From Marsupella aquatica (taxonomy: Eukaryota > Marchantiophyta), in assembly GCA_973895155.1 (NCBI GenBank), contig OZ316893.1, positions 14,012,001 through 14,076,000 of the forward strand: DNA of 64,000 bases, written 5' to 3'. A model generated the notes under the pieces. It worked only from the letters and a program-made list of their open reading frames with translations. It had not been told where the DNA came from and searched no databases. The stretch's first letter is position 1. Every line of letters begins with the position of its first letter. The translations under genes were made by a program, and so were the position numbers. This document shows, in pieces, positions 35,480-48,143 of the stretch.

Positions 35480-36259
35480 TTACGGGGGAGAAATACGGTT
35501 GACAGTCGCGTTGGATGTCCCTACTCTCTGACATCCAGACACTGCGCATATTGCCATGCACTGCGAAACAACAGCAAGCTCTTCAAAGGACTCTGCGTCC
35601 TCATTGTACTTAAAAAGGCGCCCCCGAAATTTGAACTCGGCGATGTAGTCCTTAACGTAGGGATCGTCCAAATCACGTTTGGTGACCAATTTGATCCGCA
35701 CACGAAGAAGATAGTCATGGTTTTTGAAACTGTACACATCCTCCTCACCCTTAATAAGCACGAACTGCCGCTGGCTATTAACACTGTGGCATATTCTGAA
35801 GTCCACAAATCTCCGGATGCAATGCATTCTAGTGCTAAGGTTTTTAGTCAGACGCACTCTCAATTCTCGTGGTGGAGGCCCAGTGGAGGTCATCGGGCGA
35901 CTTGATGGAAACCCATCGCCGCCACCACTCCGCTGCCGCTTGCCCAGCTGTTGGAGAGGTTCGTTTTCCTCGTTTCCTCCAGCCCCGCTTCGTCGACCTC
36001 GGGATCCAAACCTACCGCTCGTCCCTGCTGGTAAATCCTCCCTCTCCTCCGATCCAACATCTCTAGATTCCGTGAGAAATCGTCCATCTAGCCCAGGTAG
36101 CGATGGTTCCTCACCTTCAACTTGGTAAGAAAGACCCTCCGACGTGCTTTCATGATGTTGCTGACATGGCTCCTTTGTTTCTAATTTCTCCGACCCATCG
36201 TCAATATGGAGATGTTCGAACACAGGGTTCCCAAGATAATGATGCCTTCTCCTTGGCAT
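35480..36259 (-). CDS. hypothetical protein, 259 aa, unrecognised
   Basis: A single open frame from ATG 36259 to a TAA at 35480 on the minus strand. The first 110 residues are hydrophilic, rich in Glu, Ser, Gly and Arg, with a basic run (GKRQRSGGGDG), and look disordered. Residues about 120-225 look folded, with alternating hydrophobic and charged residues (for example FVLIKGEEDVYSF and DYIAEFKFRGRLFKYNED). The codon pattern is more protein-like than any other frame here. No signal peptide or membrane segment. I do not recognise the family. It could be a lineage-specific gene, one exon of a larger gene, or a domesticated transposon fragment. No TATA box was identified. Confidence 0.45.
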   Translation of the reverse strand: MPRRRHHYLGNPVFEHLHIDDGSEKLETKEPCQQHHESTSEGLSYQVEGEEPSLPGLDGRFLTESRDVGSEEREDLPAGTSGRFGSRGRRSGAGGNEENEPLQQLGKRQRSGGGDGFPSSRPMTSTGPPPRELRVRLTKNLSTRMHCIRRFVDFRICHSVNSQRQFVLIKGEEDVYSFKNHDYLLRVRIKLVTKRDLDDPYVKDYIAEFKFRGRLFKYNEDAESFEELAVVSQCMAICAVSGCQRVGTSNATVNRISPP

Positions 36260-39256
36260 GTTCTAAAATCCCAGCTCAGCACTTCCTGGCCCGGTTCCCA
36301 CCCCACGCAAAGACGCAATTTACAGACGCTCTAGTTCAAGATATACCAATCTTTGAAACTTCAGATCAATTATGTCGTAGCAGAGGAGATCCCTCACACC
36401 CCAATAACCAGCTAGGGATTCGGGAAAATTAACGACCGTCGAGGACATTTTTGCGCAATGATGACGCTTAATCGAGAGTTGGAAGTGTTTGACCGTTTGC
36501 CGTTTGTGCGTGTAGCCTTTTATGTCTGCCGATTCCTTCTACTGCACATGTGCGTTCGAACGAAATTATGGACATGGTTGGAAATGACTATCAGATGAAT
36601 GTGTGACAGGCCCTCGGACAGGCCAATCTTTTAAATCTTTAGGGGTTCGATGTAAAGAGCTCCAATCGCCCTAACTGCCTGAGTGGGGTGTGCTATTCGG
36701 CAGCACAAATTCGAAACACTACGTCGGAGACTATTTGGTTAGCGGCTCACTTTGACTACGGCTGGATTGGATTGGATTTTGGAGCGATTTGGCAAGCTCT
36801 GAGATTTACTGACCGGAACTAATTTTTCTAGAATGATCCCATTCACATTCATTTCCATAGACCCAAGACAGTATCATCTCTAGCCATCTATTTTGCCTGG
36901 AGAGCGTCCGGATCTGACTTTTGATTCTGCCCTGAAGAACTCGTCCAGGGCTCACCCAAGATAAACATCTCAAAGATCAGCGATGCATTTAGAATACCTA
37001 TGTGAAGAAATCACCACGGAAAGTGTGCCAGACTACTTGTCTGTAACCGCTTAAGATCTTCTTATGTAGATAACAGATCAGGGCATCAAGAAGCTAGAAA
37101 TGAGAACATACCTTGAGAGATTCGACAGCTTCTTCTGAAGCCACGGGAAGAGGAGGGATGGGATAGGACACAGAAGCTCAACCGTAAATGAGGAGGCAGA
37201 ATTCAGTGCAACGAGAAAGATTGATGTGTAACGAGGGATCTGGTGACAGGCCACATTGAACCATCACACCTTTTCGTGTAAAGATCATTTTCTCATCCAA
37301 TTGATGTGTAATAAGCATTCAAGGCAAAGCGTCTGTTGATTGGACGCATTGAAACAAAGTAAGGTTTATTGCACCTTTTGGACCTCTTTTTCTTTCCTTT
37401 CATTGTACTTTATTTTTTCCTGATTTATGCAGTTTACCGTTTGATATACATCTCATTTTTCTTCCATTTTCTCTCTTGATGTCAGCCATAGCTACAGGTG
37501 TTGGGAATATTGGCTAGGTGAAATGGACGAACAATGTATGCCTGTCTTTAAGGCCTGTGGAGGACGCCAGCCCATATGAGTGGGTTGCCTGCTATTGAGA
37601 GCATTATTGCAAAAGCAAACCAGAGGCAATGCATGATAAAAGGCATTATCATGCAAAAGGTTACTGTAGAGAGCATTATTAGTTCTGGTTTTGGTTTTTC
37701 ATAGCAAAAATCTTACATCTTTTATTTTTTTGATACCTTAGTAAAAAGCTGTTGCAAACAAATCAATATATTGTTGCAACAGCATCCTCACAAAATCTTC
37801 CAACTGGCACACTCCCCGGCACACTTTAGTGCACCTCCAGCTAGGAGTCAGCTCTCTCTTGAAACAGGGCTGAACTTGACAAACTTGATTACTATTACTG
37901 TGTGCTCTCAATTATTTTCTATTGACTGTGAAGCTCTAAGCCACTTGCTACAATATATTCTCTAAGAGCTTGAAGCTGTGATTGCAAGTATACATATGAT
38001 AGTACATTGGAGCATCTTGGCGAAGCAAAAGCATAATTTACGAATGAGTTTTTAATTTGAATGCTTAGGTACTCTCACTCTCTACTAACGAACAAGCTAC
38101 AATGAACCCTAAACGATCTACCCACTGGAGGTCGAGGCTTTGTTCTGGGGTGACTACTGTTTTGATGTTCTCCACAGTTTTGGCTCTGTGATTCCTCATG
38201 ATGTTTATACTAGTGCAAAGAACAAAAAACAGTGCAAAGAACAAAAAACACCAAATTGGGAGACAGGAATCCTAATAAAGGAGAGAAAACAGGGAAAACC
38301 CCACCAAATCTACTGGACATCCCCTCACATTTGTAAGGCATCTTTGTGACTCTTGATGACCAGACACACACTACCAACACTTTCTAGCCCTTGGGCCTCT
38401 TTTTCAGGTCTTGGGTCTGGTAGTCTCTTGTTGTCCATCAGATGCGAGTGGGAAACGTGTGCTCTCCATTAGAGGCCTGGATAAAGTCAACCAGTTTATT
38501 ACACTTGCTTTACCGTATGATCATCCACTGGTTCATCCTGGTGTGGATGAATGCATATTTTCCAAATGAGAAGAACGAATTTAGTATTGGAAATGCGCGA
38601 ACACAGTACCAAAATAACGGTACAGAGAGAACCAAGGAACCCCAAGGAAATGCAACCCCCAACAACATTATCCTACCAAACAGTAAATTAAAAGGATATT
38701 GCTAATCTAATACGCAATATAGGGCTGGAGCAGATTTTCAATAGTTTTTTGTTGTAAAAATCTACTTATATTAATCATCAAAGCCGCTGCTCCATCATTA
38801 TTTGGACAAAGCACCGCACCTTATGGCTCCTGTAGTACTGTATACAGAAACATCCCGTATCCCAAAGGACATAAAAAAATCGTACGGACCAAAGCGGAAA
38901 TCCTTCACCGTACCTTACCCTGTCAGGTCATGTAAATCGGATGAGGAACGCACTGTAAGCGCTTGGAAATAGGTCCTCTCCTCATAAATAAATAAATTAA
39001 ATATAAATGGTTCTTCCCCCTAAGCTGGAGGACCGGCTGTGTCGTTTGTGCTACATTTCGGGGCGGGTTCCATGGCCTAAAAATCGTGGGAAAGTTGGAC
39101 TATGCCCTCTAGTTGGCCTTTCCTGTCGTCCTCGCCCTCGTCCTACGTGCGCGCACTCAATCAGTCATCCGTGCATGGTGTCCAGTGCCTATCCAACTGC
39201 CCCTACATGTTGTTGCGTCCAAAGTTGCAATTGCCAGGTTAACACCTTCCTCATGT

Positions 39257-39390
39257 TCGCCTTCCTGTGTTGCTCAAGTGTCACCCATCCTTTCCAGCCG
39301 AATAGCAACATCTCCCCTTGTCTTCGCCTTCCTGTGTTGCTCAAGTGTCACCCATCCTTTCCAGCCGAATAGCAACATCTCCCCTTGTCT
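39257..39390. repeat. 67-bp tandem duplication
   Basis: Two adjacent, essentially identical copies containing CTTCCTGTGTTGCTCAAGTG and CAGCCGAATAGCAACATC. Confidence 0.88.
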
Positions 39391-39411
39391 TCGCCCTTTA
39401 TTAGAGGTCTC

Positions 39412-39640
39412 AAACAACCTGGTTTCCCATCTTTTTCGGTCAGCAGTTGTGTGAAATTTTGGTCCATGGCCCCAACTCAAACTTTTGGGCAAAGTTTACT
39501 TTGGGATTTTTGGTGACCCACCAGGTTCCAAACAACCTGGATTTCCCATTTTTTAGGTCAGCAGTTGTGTGAAATTTTGGTCAATGGCCCCGACTCAAAC
39601 TTTTGGACAAAGTTTACTTTGGGGTTTAATGTTGGTTTGA
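39412..39640. repeat. 118-bp tandem duplication
   Basis: Two copies starting AAACAACCTGG at 39412 and 39530, sharing GTCAGCAGTTGTGTGAAATT and CAAAGTTTACTTTGGG, with several substitutions. It lies immediately after the 67-bp duplication, making this a local hotspot. Confidence 0.85.
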
Positions 39641-40889
39641 GATGGGTCACCCCACCCACCTGAGGGACATAACTCAACATCATTGACTTTTCAAATTTGG
39701 TCATTTTCTGAAGAGCACCAGCAATTGTTGAAGTGCAATGTGTTTGCAAGGACAAAGTTTTGGTGTGGACGGCAGTGCACTGATCCCCAAGTTAGTGGCA
39801 GTAGCAATATCTGGGAACTGCAGATTTTTGACCCCCAAGCAGCCCACAGCATTCAAGTCACAAAAACTTTCCACATAACAGCTGGTTTGAGTCATCATGA
39901 TGGGTCTCCTGCCTTTGGAATGATGTTCCCAGTTTGGTCTATTTTGTTTGTTGGCACTGTGTTATTATTGGGAACCGGCTCCACAGCCTACTAGCCAGAA
40001 TTTGATGGTTCTCCTTAAACTAGGGCAATCTAAAAGTCTAGAATAACTGTAAGAAATTTAAATAAGTAGTATACTTAGGAACTCCCCCTTGACCCGAGAT
40101 AACAGTCACCCCCCCTGGTGAATTTACAAACCTAAAAAATTACCCTGAGTTGGGCATGACAGGAGATTGCAATAGTAATAATGGAACTTACAAAACTATA
40201 AAAGCAGAGCACTATATATTTTCACAAGAAATTGGAAGGAATCTTACTCTCTCCCTCTTCCTCTCTCAAGCTGTACTTTATATTTTCCTGGGCCTCTAAT
40301 TTTCTTACATACTCCTGAATGTGATCTTAGTATTCTCTACCCAGGGGATACAGACTTGACTTCCAGGATCCCTCCACTGTCTATTCATTCCACTTAGTAT
40401 CCAAAACCTCCTATCTTACACTCTTTCAAGTCAATTGTGTGATGGTTGTCCATTTCTTCAAAACAGAAAACATGATATATGGAACTCTTGGTTTATTTGG
40501 TGCACTCTTGTTTGTTGAACCAGGTTCTTGAAAAATATGGTCTGACTCCCTTTCCCCTTAACATCTCAACCACCCAAGTAGCAGCCCCTCCTCCCCAAGA
40601 TATAACACAAGCAATTTCATAAATTGAAAATCAGAAATAAACCAGGAGCTAGTCTTAGCCTTCATCCATCCATACCCCCCTTCAATCTCAATTGTCTCTG
40701 TAGGAGCTGCCCTTAGCCAGCCTGAACCTGCCCAAGATGAATTTTTTTATTAAAAAAATTAAGAATTGAAATTGAAATTGAAATAGCTTTGAAACGAAAA
40801 CCTTTGAGTATAACTAAGAATATAGAAAATGATTTTTTCTTTATAAATTAAAAATTAAAAAAAGAAAAAGAGAATAAAACATTGCATTT

Positions 40890-41060
40890 CCTTGTGTCTC
40901 CTTGACATTTTTGTCTTGCCTTAACATCTTTTCCTCTATTTGATATTTTTGTCTCACCTCGACATCTAAATTCACCTTCACATTTTTCCTTTGCCTTGAT
41001 ATCTTTATTTCACCTGGACATCTTTGTCTCACCTTGACATGATCTGTGCAACGCGGCTCA
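40890..41060. repeat. TTGACATCTTTT minisatellite, second locus
   Basis: About eight diverged copies of the same unit as 29850-30155 (CACCTYGACATCTTTGTCT), again ending in TGTGCAAC followed by diverged sequence. Confidence 0.8.
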
Positions 41061-42986
41061 TGTAATCATGAAACCCTAACAAGCTAGAAAGTAGTACCTC
41101 TCGTAGGGTAGCGGTAGACATGGGCTCTCTTTGGGCTATTTGATTAGAACTTATGGGACGCAACGAAGTTTCTGTCATTTCACTGTCAAATACAAGGAGA
41201 AAATGGTCTCTGACTTGAGGAGAGACCTTGTTGCAGTGGGGAAGAACCCAAGGTTCTGGCAGGTGTTGGATAGTGCCTCAATCAACATTAATGTTGTAGA
41301 CTTTAAAAAATATGAATCACTTTGCCATTCCCTTCGGCCATGGTTGAACCACATCCATCTTTGGCTGGATGCAACTATACCTAAGAATGCTTTGATAATT
41401 CTGATGGCCACTATCTATTCCAATCAAGTTCCAGATTTCCCAAAAACTCTAGGAAAAGGCACCCTTTGGTTACTGCTCGTCCTGTCACAGAGTATTTTAT
41501 ATTATATAGGCCAAAATCTATAGTTCCAATTTAAGGACAACCACCCCTCATGTTACTGCCTCCATATCACTCAAAGTTTGATGGACCTTAATCTAGAGTT
41601 AACGTTATGGACAGAAAAATATGGCTTACCAAATTCATGATCCACAACTTTTTGCTGTAGAAGCTAACGAAATCACAAAAATCAATTCAAAAACTTTTAC
41701 ATAACCTTGTGAGAAAACTACAGTAGGTCTTGTTTATTCGAGTAGATTATTGGACCGTCCCGGGAAAGCTACAATAATGCAGGCTGTGATTAGACACACA
41801 GATTGTATAAAGCCATTTAAGAGCGTCCTCCCATTGAAGACTCAAGTCTGAAGTACCGTCTGAGAAGAGCAGCCAATGCGCACGAGCTGGCCTAGTCGCC
41901 GTTCGTGTCCAGTTGGTGTCGACATCGAGACGTGAGATATCAGGCTGGTTCGAACCCACGTCGAACCTACGGCGAATCTTGCCTCAAGACACATACTACA
42001 TTAGTACAGTTATTAGAAGGCAGCTGTAACTTCTCTCCGTATTACTCGTGCTTTTAATCAGGGTCCACTCCTAATTACTGTAGAGTTTTAAACCAACTAT
42101 TCGTTTATGGGCACGCTAATCGAATCCTGTACGGCCAGTGACCCAATGTTTATCCCTGTCAACTGGTAATCTCGCTGTACTCTCGAAACGGTACTTATGA
42201 CATATTTGGAATTTGCATTTATCTATAACAATAGTGTACACTCTGTCTCTCTTGATTTCCTTTTTAAAGTTGTGCCCTAGACGTGATCCACTACCTCATA
42301 AGTGCAAACTTTGCTCTATATTAATTGTAAGTGAAAGGAATTGGAAACATACTCGTTAGTTTGCTTAAATCACCATTGTCAATATAGAAAGAGAAGTGTC
42401 CAAGATTTCTCACTTTTTCACATTTCTCTTTTTTTTCCACAATTTCAAAAAAATGGTTCGAAAAATAGTGAAACCTGGTGGATAAAATGGTGAAACCTGG
42501 TGGATTGGCTTGATTTCCTTACCAAAATGAGCCCCAGACCGAATCCTCTACCTCATCAGTGCAAGCTTTTGCTCTAATTTAACTGTAAATGGAAGGACTT
42601 GTGCACATATCCGTCAGTGTGCATAGACCTTTACGGAGGGTTTGCACTTCCAAAAACTAAAAAAAGTGCCAAATGATTAGGGGAAAAAGGAGAAAAGTGG
42701 GGCGCCTTGCAATTATCCAGGGTTTTCATTTACAGGGCGTGCCACTCGTTGTACAGTAACTCAACTTGGCGGCAGTAAACAGGGGCCGCTAATCACCTCC
42801 ATTAACGAGGATGGCGTTCGATAATCTCGTTTACGGAGGGCAGGCTGGTTTCGGTCAGGCCATATGCTCTGTTCATGCTCTGTTCATGCTCACGGTATTT
42901 ATGAGTAACCGGTCTTCTTGGAGTCCTTTGTGTACACTGTATTTGGTCGACAGCGTGAGCAGTCGAGCTCCATTCCTCCATCGCCA

Positions 42987-42995
42987 TTTTTATAG
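42987..42995 (+). promoter_or_regulatory. candidate TATA box of SAM synthetase
   Basis: TTTTTATAG about 110 bp before the SAM synthetase ATG at 43102. If used, the transcript would start near 43020-43030 and the leader would be about 75 nt, which argues for the 43102 start. Confidence 0.4.
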
Positions 42996-43101
42996 CTCGC
43001 TAGTTTTTCGCTCGCGAAGCTCTTGCTGCTGTCTCCGGTGTTCGCTTCGTCTGCAGAGTTATCGTTATTGTTGTTCGAGTTCGGCCATCTCTGTCGCAGC
43101 T

Positions 43102-44292
43102 ATGGCGGGATTGGAGACTTTCCTCTTCACGTCGGAGTCTGTGAACGAAGGGCACCCCGACAAGCTCTGCGATCAAATCTCCGATGCGGTCTTGGATGCC
43201 TGCCTCGCGGAAGACGTCGACAGCAAAGTGGCTTGTGAAACATGCACGAAGACGAACATGGTGATGGTTTTCGGTGAGATCACCACCAAGGCGAAGGTGG
43301 ACTACGAGAAGATCGTGAGAGATACCTGCCGCGAGATTGGGTTCATTTCCGACGACGTGGGGTTGGATGCCGATCACTGCAAGGTGTTGGTCAACATTGA
43401 GCAGCAGAGCCCCGACATTGCACAGGGAGTCCATGGGAACTTCACCAAGAAGCCCGAGGAGATCGGTGCTGGAGATCAAGGGATTATGTTCGGTTATGCC
43501 ACAGACGAAACTGAGGAGCTGATGCCCCTGTCTCACGTCTTGGCAACTCAGCTCGGCGCCAAGCTCACGGAGGTGCGGAAGGACGGAACTCTTGGATGGT
43601 TGAGGCCCGATGGAAAGACGCAGGTCACAGTGGAGTACAGAAATGTTGCAGGCGCCATGGTGCCTCTTAGAGTGCACACTGTGCTGATCTCCACTCAGCA
43701 CGATGAGACCGTTACCAACGATCAGATTGCCGCCGATCTGCGTGAGCATGTGATCAAGCCTGTCATCCCAGAGAAGTATTTGGACGAGAACACCATTTTC
43801 CATTTGAACCCCTCTGGTCGCTTTGTCATTGGAGGCCCTCACGGAGACGCCGGCCTCACCGGCAGGAAGATTATCATCGACACGTACGGAGGATGGGGTG
43901 CTCACGGAGGCGGTGCCTTCTCAGGCAAGGACCCGACCAAGGTGGATCGTAGCGGAGCTTACATTGTGAGGCAGGCTGCCAAAAGCATTGTCGCCGCAGG
44001 TCTTGCCCGTCGTGCCATCGTACAGGTGTCGTATGCTATCGGTGTGCCCGAGCCATTGTCGGTCTTTGTTGACACCTACGGCACCGGGAAGATCCCTGAG
44101 GCCGAGATCTTGAACATCATCAAGGAGAATTTCGATTTCCGTCCCGGTATGATTTCCATTCACCTCGACTTGAAGCGTGGAGGCAACAAGAGATTCCAGA
44201 AGACCGCCGCTTACGGCCACTTTGGGCGCAGCGACCCCGACTTCACCTGGGAGACCGTCAAGCCACTGAAGTGGAACAAGGCCGAGGCATAA
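43102..44292 (+). CDS. S-adenosylmethionine synthetase
   Basis: Makes S-adenosylmethionine from methionine and ATP; the methyl donor for lignin, DNA and histone methylation and the precursor of polyamines. 396 aa, full length for plant enzymes, in one exon as is common for plant SAMS. It starts [21 protein letters not shown] (GHPDK, residues 17-21, binds ATP/methionine). The [12 protein letters not shown] loop is near residue 120, and the [17 protein letters not shown]-loop-like motif and phosphate-binding Lys are near 270-285. The last residues are [10 protein letters not shown]. The same frame is open upstream to another ATG at 42811, which would add 97 residues. I chose 43102 because the family starts there and a TATA-like element lies between the two ATGs. 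Normally cytosolic and nuclear. Confidence 0.97.
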   Translation: MAGLETFLFTSESVNEGHPDKLCDQISDAVLDACLAEDVDSKVACETCTKTNMVMVFGEITTKAKVDYEKIVRDTCREIGFISDDVGLDADHCKVLVNIEQQSPDIAQGVHGNFTKKPEEIGAGDQGIMFGYATDETEELMPLSHVLATQLGAKLTEVRKDGTLGWLRPDGKTQVTVEYRNVAGAMVPLRVHTVLISTQHDETVTNDQIAADLREHVIKPVIPEKYLDENTIFHLNPSGRFVIGGPHGDAGLTGRKIIIDTYGGWGAHGGGAFSGKDPTKVDRSGAYIVRQAAKSIVAAGLARRAIVQVSYAIGVPEPLSVFVDTYGTGKIPEAEILNIIKENFDFRPGMISIHLDLKRGGNKRFQKTAAYGHFGRSDPDFTWETVKPLKWNKAEA

Positions 44293-47200
44293 GCACCATT
44301 TTTTTAGTATACCAAGAGTCAACGGATTCTTCCGTGCAGTCGGATGACCGAGATTGCTGCAACACATTTGCTTGTAGATGTAAGCCTGATTTGGCGGGCA
44401 GATTGTTTAGGTCTATGTCCATCTCGGAGCTAGCGGTCATCGAAGTCGAAGTCTTCGAAGAATAGGTCGACGGAGTCAAGCTTAATCTAGCGCCGAGCCA
44501 AGTCAGAGCCATTTGGTTATTTCTGTGCAGTCTGTCATTGATGGTGTGGACTGTTTCGGATCCGCCTGTCTGTCGTTGACAGTTATTGTATTCTTTCGCG
44601 GTTTCGATCAGATCACTTAAAGAAGTGGTTCTCTGCCTGGTCGCTCGCTGCGCTCTGCTGCTCTGTTTTAGGGCTCTCATTCATTCTCAGATAGGTAGGT
44701 TATAAAGTATGCAGTGATGATCACTCTTCAGCGATATTTCTCGCCATGTCTTTTAATAGAAGCTGCCTTGTTGCGGCTACTAGAAAATTTTTCCGGTCAT
44801 GCAAATTTGCCGGGGTTATCTAGCATGGATTACTGCACTTCTCGTCTTTGATGTAATGGTATTACATGGCCACTCAGTGTCCATATTCTAAAGGTTGTAT
44901 CTAGAATTTCAACATCTAGTCGTAAGAGATAAGAAACGGACGAACGTTGAATGACGCTAGCTGTCGTTCTGTTTCAGCCAAATGCCGGGAAAGCCGACGA
45001 TCCTGTTTGCACACCTCTATTGGGTCTATGAATTCGTTTTTGACTCTTCCGCTCTGTGAGAGCCAATTCGCTGTAGCTCGTTTGTATCGTTTTCAGTTCT
45101 AACTCGACCATTAGGGGTGGTCACAGCCCTAGGGCGATGGATTTTTTCGGTAATATCAATGTGCATGCGACGAGCGTCACCTCGCATTCCTTCCTCTCTA
45201 GGGAGTTCGAATTGGTGTGAGGAAATACGATCTTAGACCTTAGTTGATGAAGGAGCAGAATTCGCTGCCAATGTCAGTGCCATTCCCACATTGGAGTTTA
45301 ATTTTGACAGCTCATGCGAGATCGAGCCGTAGAGAGTTGGGTGTCTGAAGCTTCGTATTTGAGGTTCCTTTGCCCTAGTTTTCAGAGTAGCTCATCTAGC
45401 TACATGCGTTAGATTGAGTCGGGGCCATAGATCCTGGTGGTGCGGAATACAGATCCCTTAGTATATTCCGGCAGGAATCGAAAGTCTCGATGATTGTACT
45501 GAACAGGCTTTGTGGCTCCAATGCCGGACACCGAAAAGGCGTCGGGTGCTTTCCTTTCTGTTATGGATGGCACAAATTGCTCTTGGAGGCCTGGCCAGTT
45601 TGACTCATAATTGATGGGACCTCCTGTATGTCATAGCAGAAACCCTGTTACGTAACGCTTGCAACACTTTCATGTCGTGTAGGCATTTCTGCAATGCGAA
45701 CTTCAATTTGAATCTTGCTTACAGCTCGTAGGTAAAGGAGTAGGCTGATGTGGCGCTTGTTGTTTGCCTCTGTGCATCATCTTGTGCCCTTTTCAGAATG
45801 GCCCACCAATTTTGATTTTCTGTAAGAGCTGCTGACACTCGAACAATCAGCGCATAGGGAAGACAGTTAACGAATAATGGGACTAAAGATTTTTCTAAGG
45901 GCGGAATATCAGTTCGACAAAGTATCTCTCGCTTTTACTCTTATGGAGTAAACTTAGATTGACCGTAGGACTTCTTGGAGAATATTTCCGGTGCCTGAAA
46001 GTTTTTCCTTTCTGTTCTGACGTCTTCACTGCACAATTTTTCTTTATGGAAATCTTTTAGTACCAGTGAGGCTTACGGAGGAATTACGAATTTTCTTGGG
46101 ACAAAACGACTGCTGTTTCCCTCCGAGGCCTTTCATTGCTGACGGCATTTGGCTTAACTGCTGTTTACTCGACAGGGCTTGTCTTGTGTTACCATTGGCG
46201 TGAAGATTGAGGTTTAAGTGTAAACTTAATTTTAGGGAGGCGAGGCATCCAGTAATATGACTCGACTGTACGCTCTTGCTCAGGGAAGAGTGCCGTTTCC
46301 CATTGTCAATGGACCAGTGTAGAGTAAGACTGTTGTTGATAAGATAGCCTGTAAGAAGTGGACATTTGACAGCAAAGTGTATAGTTGTTGTACGATTGAG
46401 ATGGACAAGCTTTCCCTTGGCTCTGTTTTGCACTTCACAACTGAGCTTTGATATGGAAGCTCTTTCATTGGGTTTCTGCATTGTGCTGCCTGTGAATGGC
46501 AATATTGGCCAGCATTAAAAACTTGGTGGCAGTGCTAGCATTGAACAACCATATTATAGTTCAATTTGTGTGCACATAGCTGAAAAAATGGCTCTGTTGT
46601 TGGCGATTTTGAGCCTCTATGAAAGATACATTTCTGATTGGGACCCAGAGTGTCCCTAAACTACAGCTAACGAATGTAAGTTCACAATCCTACGCTGGAC
46701 AATTTGGGATCAGGAGTACAAAAAATTCCTTTATATGGTGTGACTGGCCATGTGACCCGCTTTCAGAACTGGCTACATATGGCGTCTACGTTTTTTGCTG
46801 GTTGGAAGTAGAAAGAAGATACCAGGTTTAGTCACTACTCTAAAACAATGGTTTTCGCCCTGGAATCTTATTTTTTGTTTTTTCAAGTTTGACATTACGA
46901 TCGTCCTGCCAAACAATTTTCTTAATATTCTATGACTTTTGTTGGTACACTGCAATGTTTGACAAGATAATTATAATGTCAAAACTTCTACTGTTCCACA
47001 AGATACTTAGAATGTTGAAAGTTGGATTGACCCCGGGATGGACCTTTCTCAAAAGTTACTGTTATTCAGGTAGTTTTTTCCCCGTATTATGAATGCGCAT
47101 TGTTTTGGTTGCTAAAAGTGTTTGGTCCATCAAGTCCACCCCAAACTCAAGACGCGTAAACTTCTTGGAGTTCCAGAGATTTTTGGCTTTCTGGTTCTCT

Positions 47201-48143
47201 TGGTTTTCTACTTGGTGGAGAGACCGGCAGTATGCTGGTACCAATGGGAGACTTGAAGTGGAATACACAAGCTCCGTGTCTGTATGATCTCAGCGTTGAA
47301 GAATCCAATCTTGGAAAGAGTCACGGGTAAGGAGTATATTACCAAGAGATTCTCGAAATTTATGTCTACATGGTCGCCAACCCTCCAATAGTAGGCAGTC
47401 AATCCGAGCACCCATAGTGGCGTTCTCACGGGAACAACTGTAGGTGGTCTCAGCGTGCGGGACACAAGCACGTCATGACATTTGGAAAACCGCAGTGTCC
47501 CCAAATCTTCAACAAACTAAGGTACAGGAAACTTGGGAAATCAAGCTCTTGAAAAGATGTCCGGGAATGGTCGAAGGTGCTCAGTCGCTGTTTGCATATC
47601 TCAATTGCTCAATTTCGCAATGTAAAAATTCTCATAATTTTTTTATTTCAGAAACAAATTCACCCCAGTGGATGGGGTCATAGAGGGAGACGAAACCCGC
47701 TGTTGTAAGGGGACAAGTCAAGACCAGACGAAGACCAGTCACGTCGACAAGGGCGTCAACAACCGACTAGAGACTCTTAGATGCCCACTTGGCACTGTTT
47801 TAGGGGAATCCTTTCAAGACCAGTGTTACGGATCGCGTGCAGACGCTCATTTTGACTGCTTTGGAGAAAGTATACTACTAGATCTCAGAGAGCAGAACGA
47901 TTATGTGCTATTGTTCTTCGCTGACTGTTCATTTTCTCGCTCAGGGTCAGTCGTCCCACAGGGCAACAGAGGACCAACTACAGAGATTCAAGAGGACCAA
48001 CGATTGTAACGTGCTAAGTCGTGCCCACAAATTTCATCTTGCTATCATGTGGAGGAATGCTGTAACAAGAGAGACGCGGCAGTTAGAAAGGCACTCAGCA
48101 CGTCGAAGTGGTCTTTAATATGGACTAACTCTCAACACTATCG
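44293..48143. other. SAM synthetase 3' flank and intergenic DNA
   Basis: Contains the 3' UTR and downstream DNA; no further gene supported. Frames such as 46044-46502 (minus) are not protein-like in composition. Confidence 0.4.

Larger units (their letters stand above)
36260..42800. other. 6.5 kb without a supported gene
   Basis: AT-rich DNA with scattered tandem repeats listed separately. It includes an 18-bp tandem pair near 38214-38250 (AGTGCAAAGAACAAAAAAC). A plus-strand frame at 41131-41523 (130 codons) and one at 39683-39994 are not recognisable. GGTTCGAACCC at about 41949-41959 resembles a B box, but no tRNA folds around it. Confidence 0.4.

Noticed and set aside
35001-35561. 186-codon minus-strand frame and an opposing 66-codon plus-strand frame
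   Set aside because: They overlap antisense to each other, neither is recognisable, and the apparent 30-bp plus-strand intron would be too short.
41131-41523. 130-codon plus-strand frame
   Set aside because: No motif, no gene-like flanks, AT-rich repeat surroundings; could be an old transposon trace but not supportable.
41940-41995. Possible tRNA gene at GGTTCGAACCC
   Set aside because: T-arm pairs over only about three bases and no acceptor stem or anticodon arm could be formed.
42811-43101. Treating 42811 as the SAM synthetase start
   Set aside because: Family proteins start at the MAGLETFLF-type Met, and a TATA-like element lies between; kept only as a finding.
43000-43905. 301-codon open frame antisense to SAM synthetase
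   Set aside because: Shadow frame of a strongly conserved gene on the other strand; no recognisable protein.
46044-46502. 152-codon minus-strand frame
   Set aside because: Composition not protein-like and no known motif.
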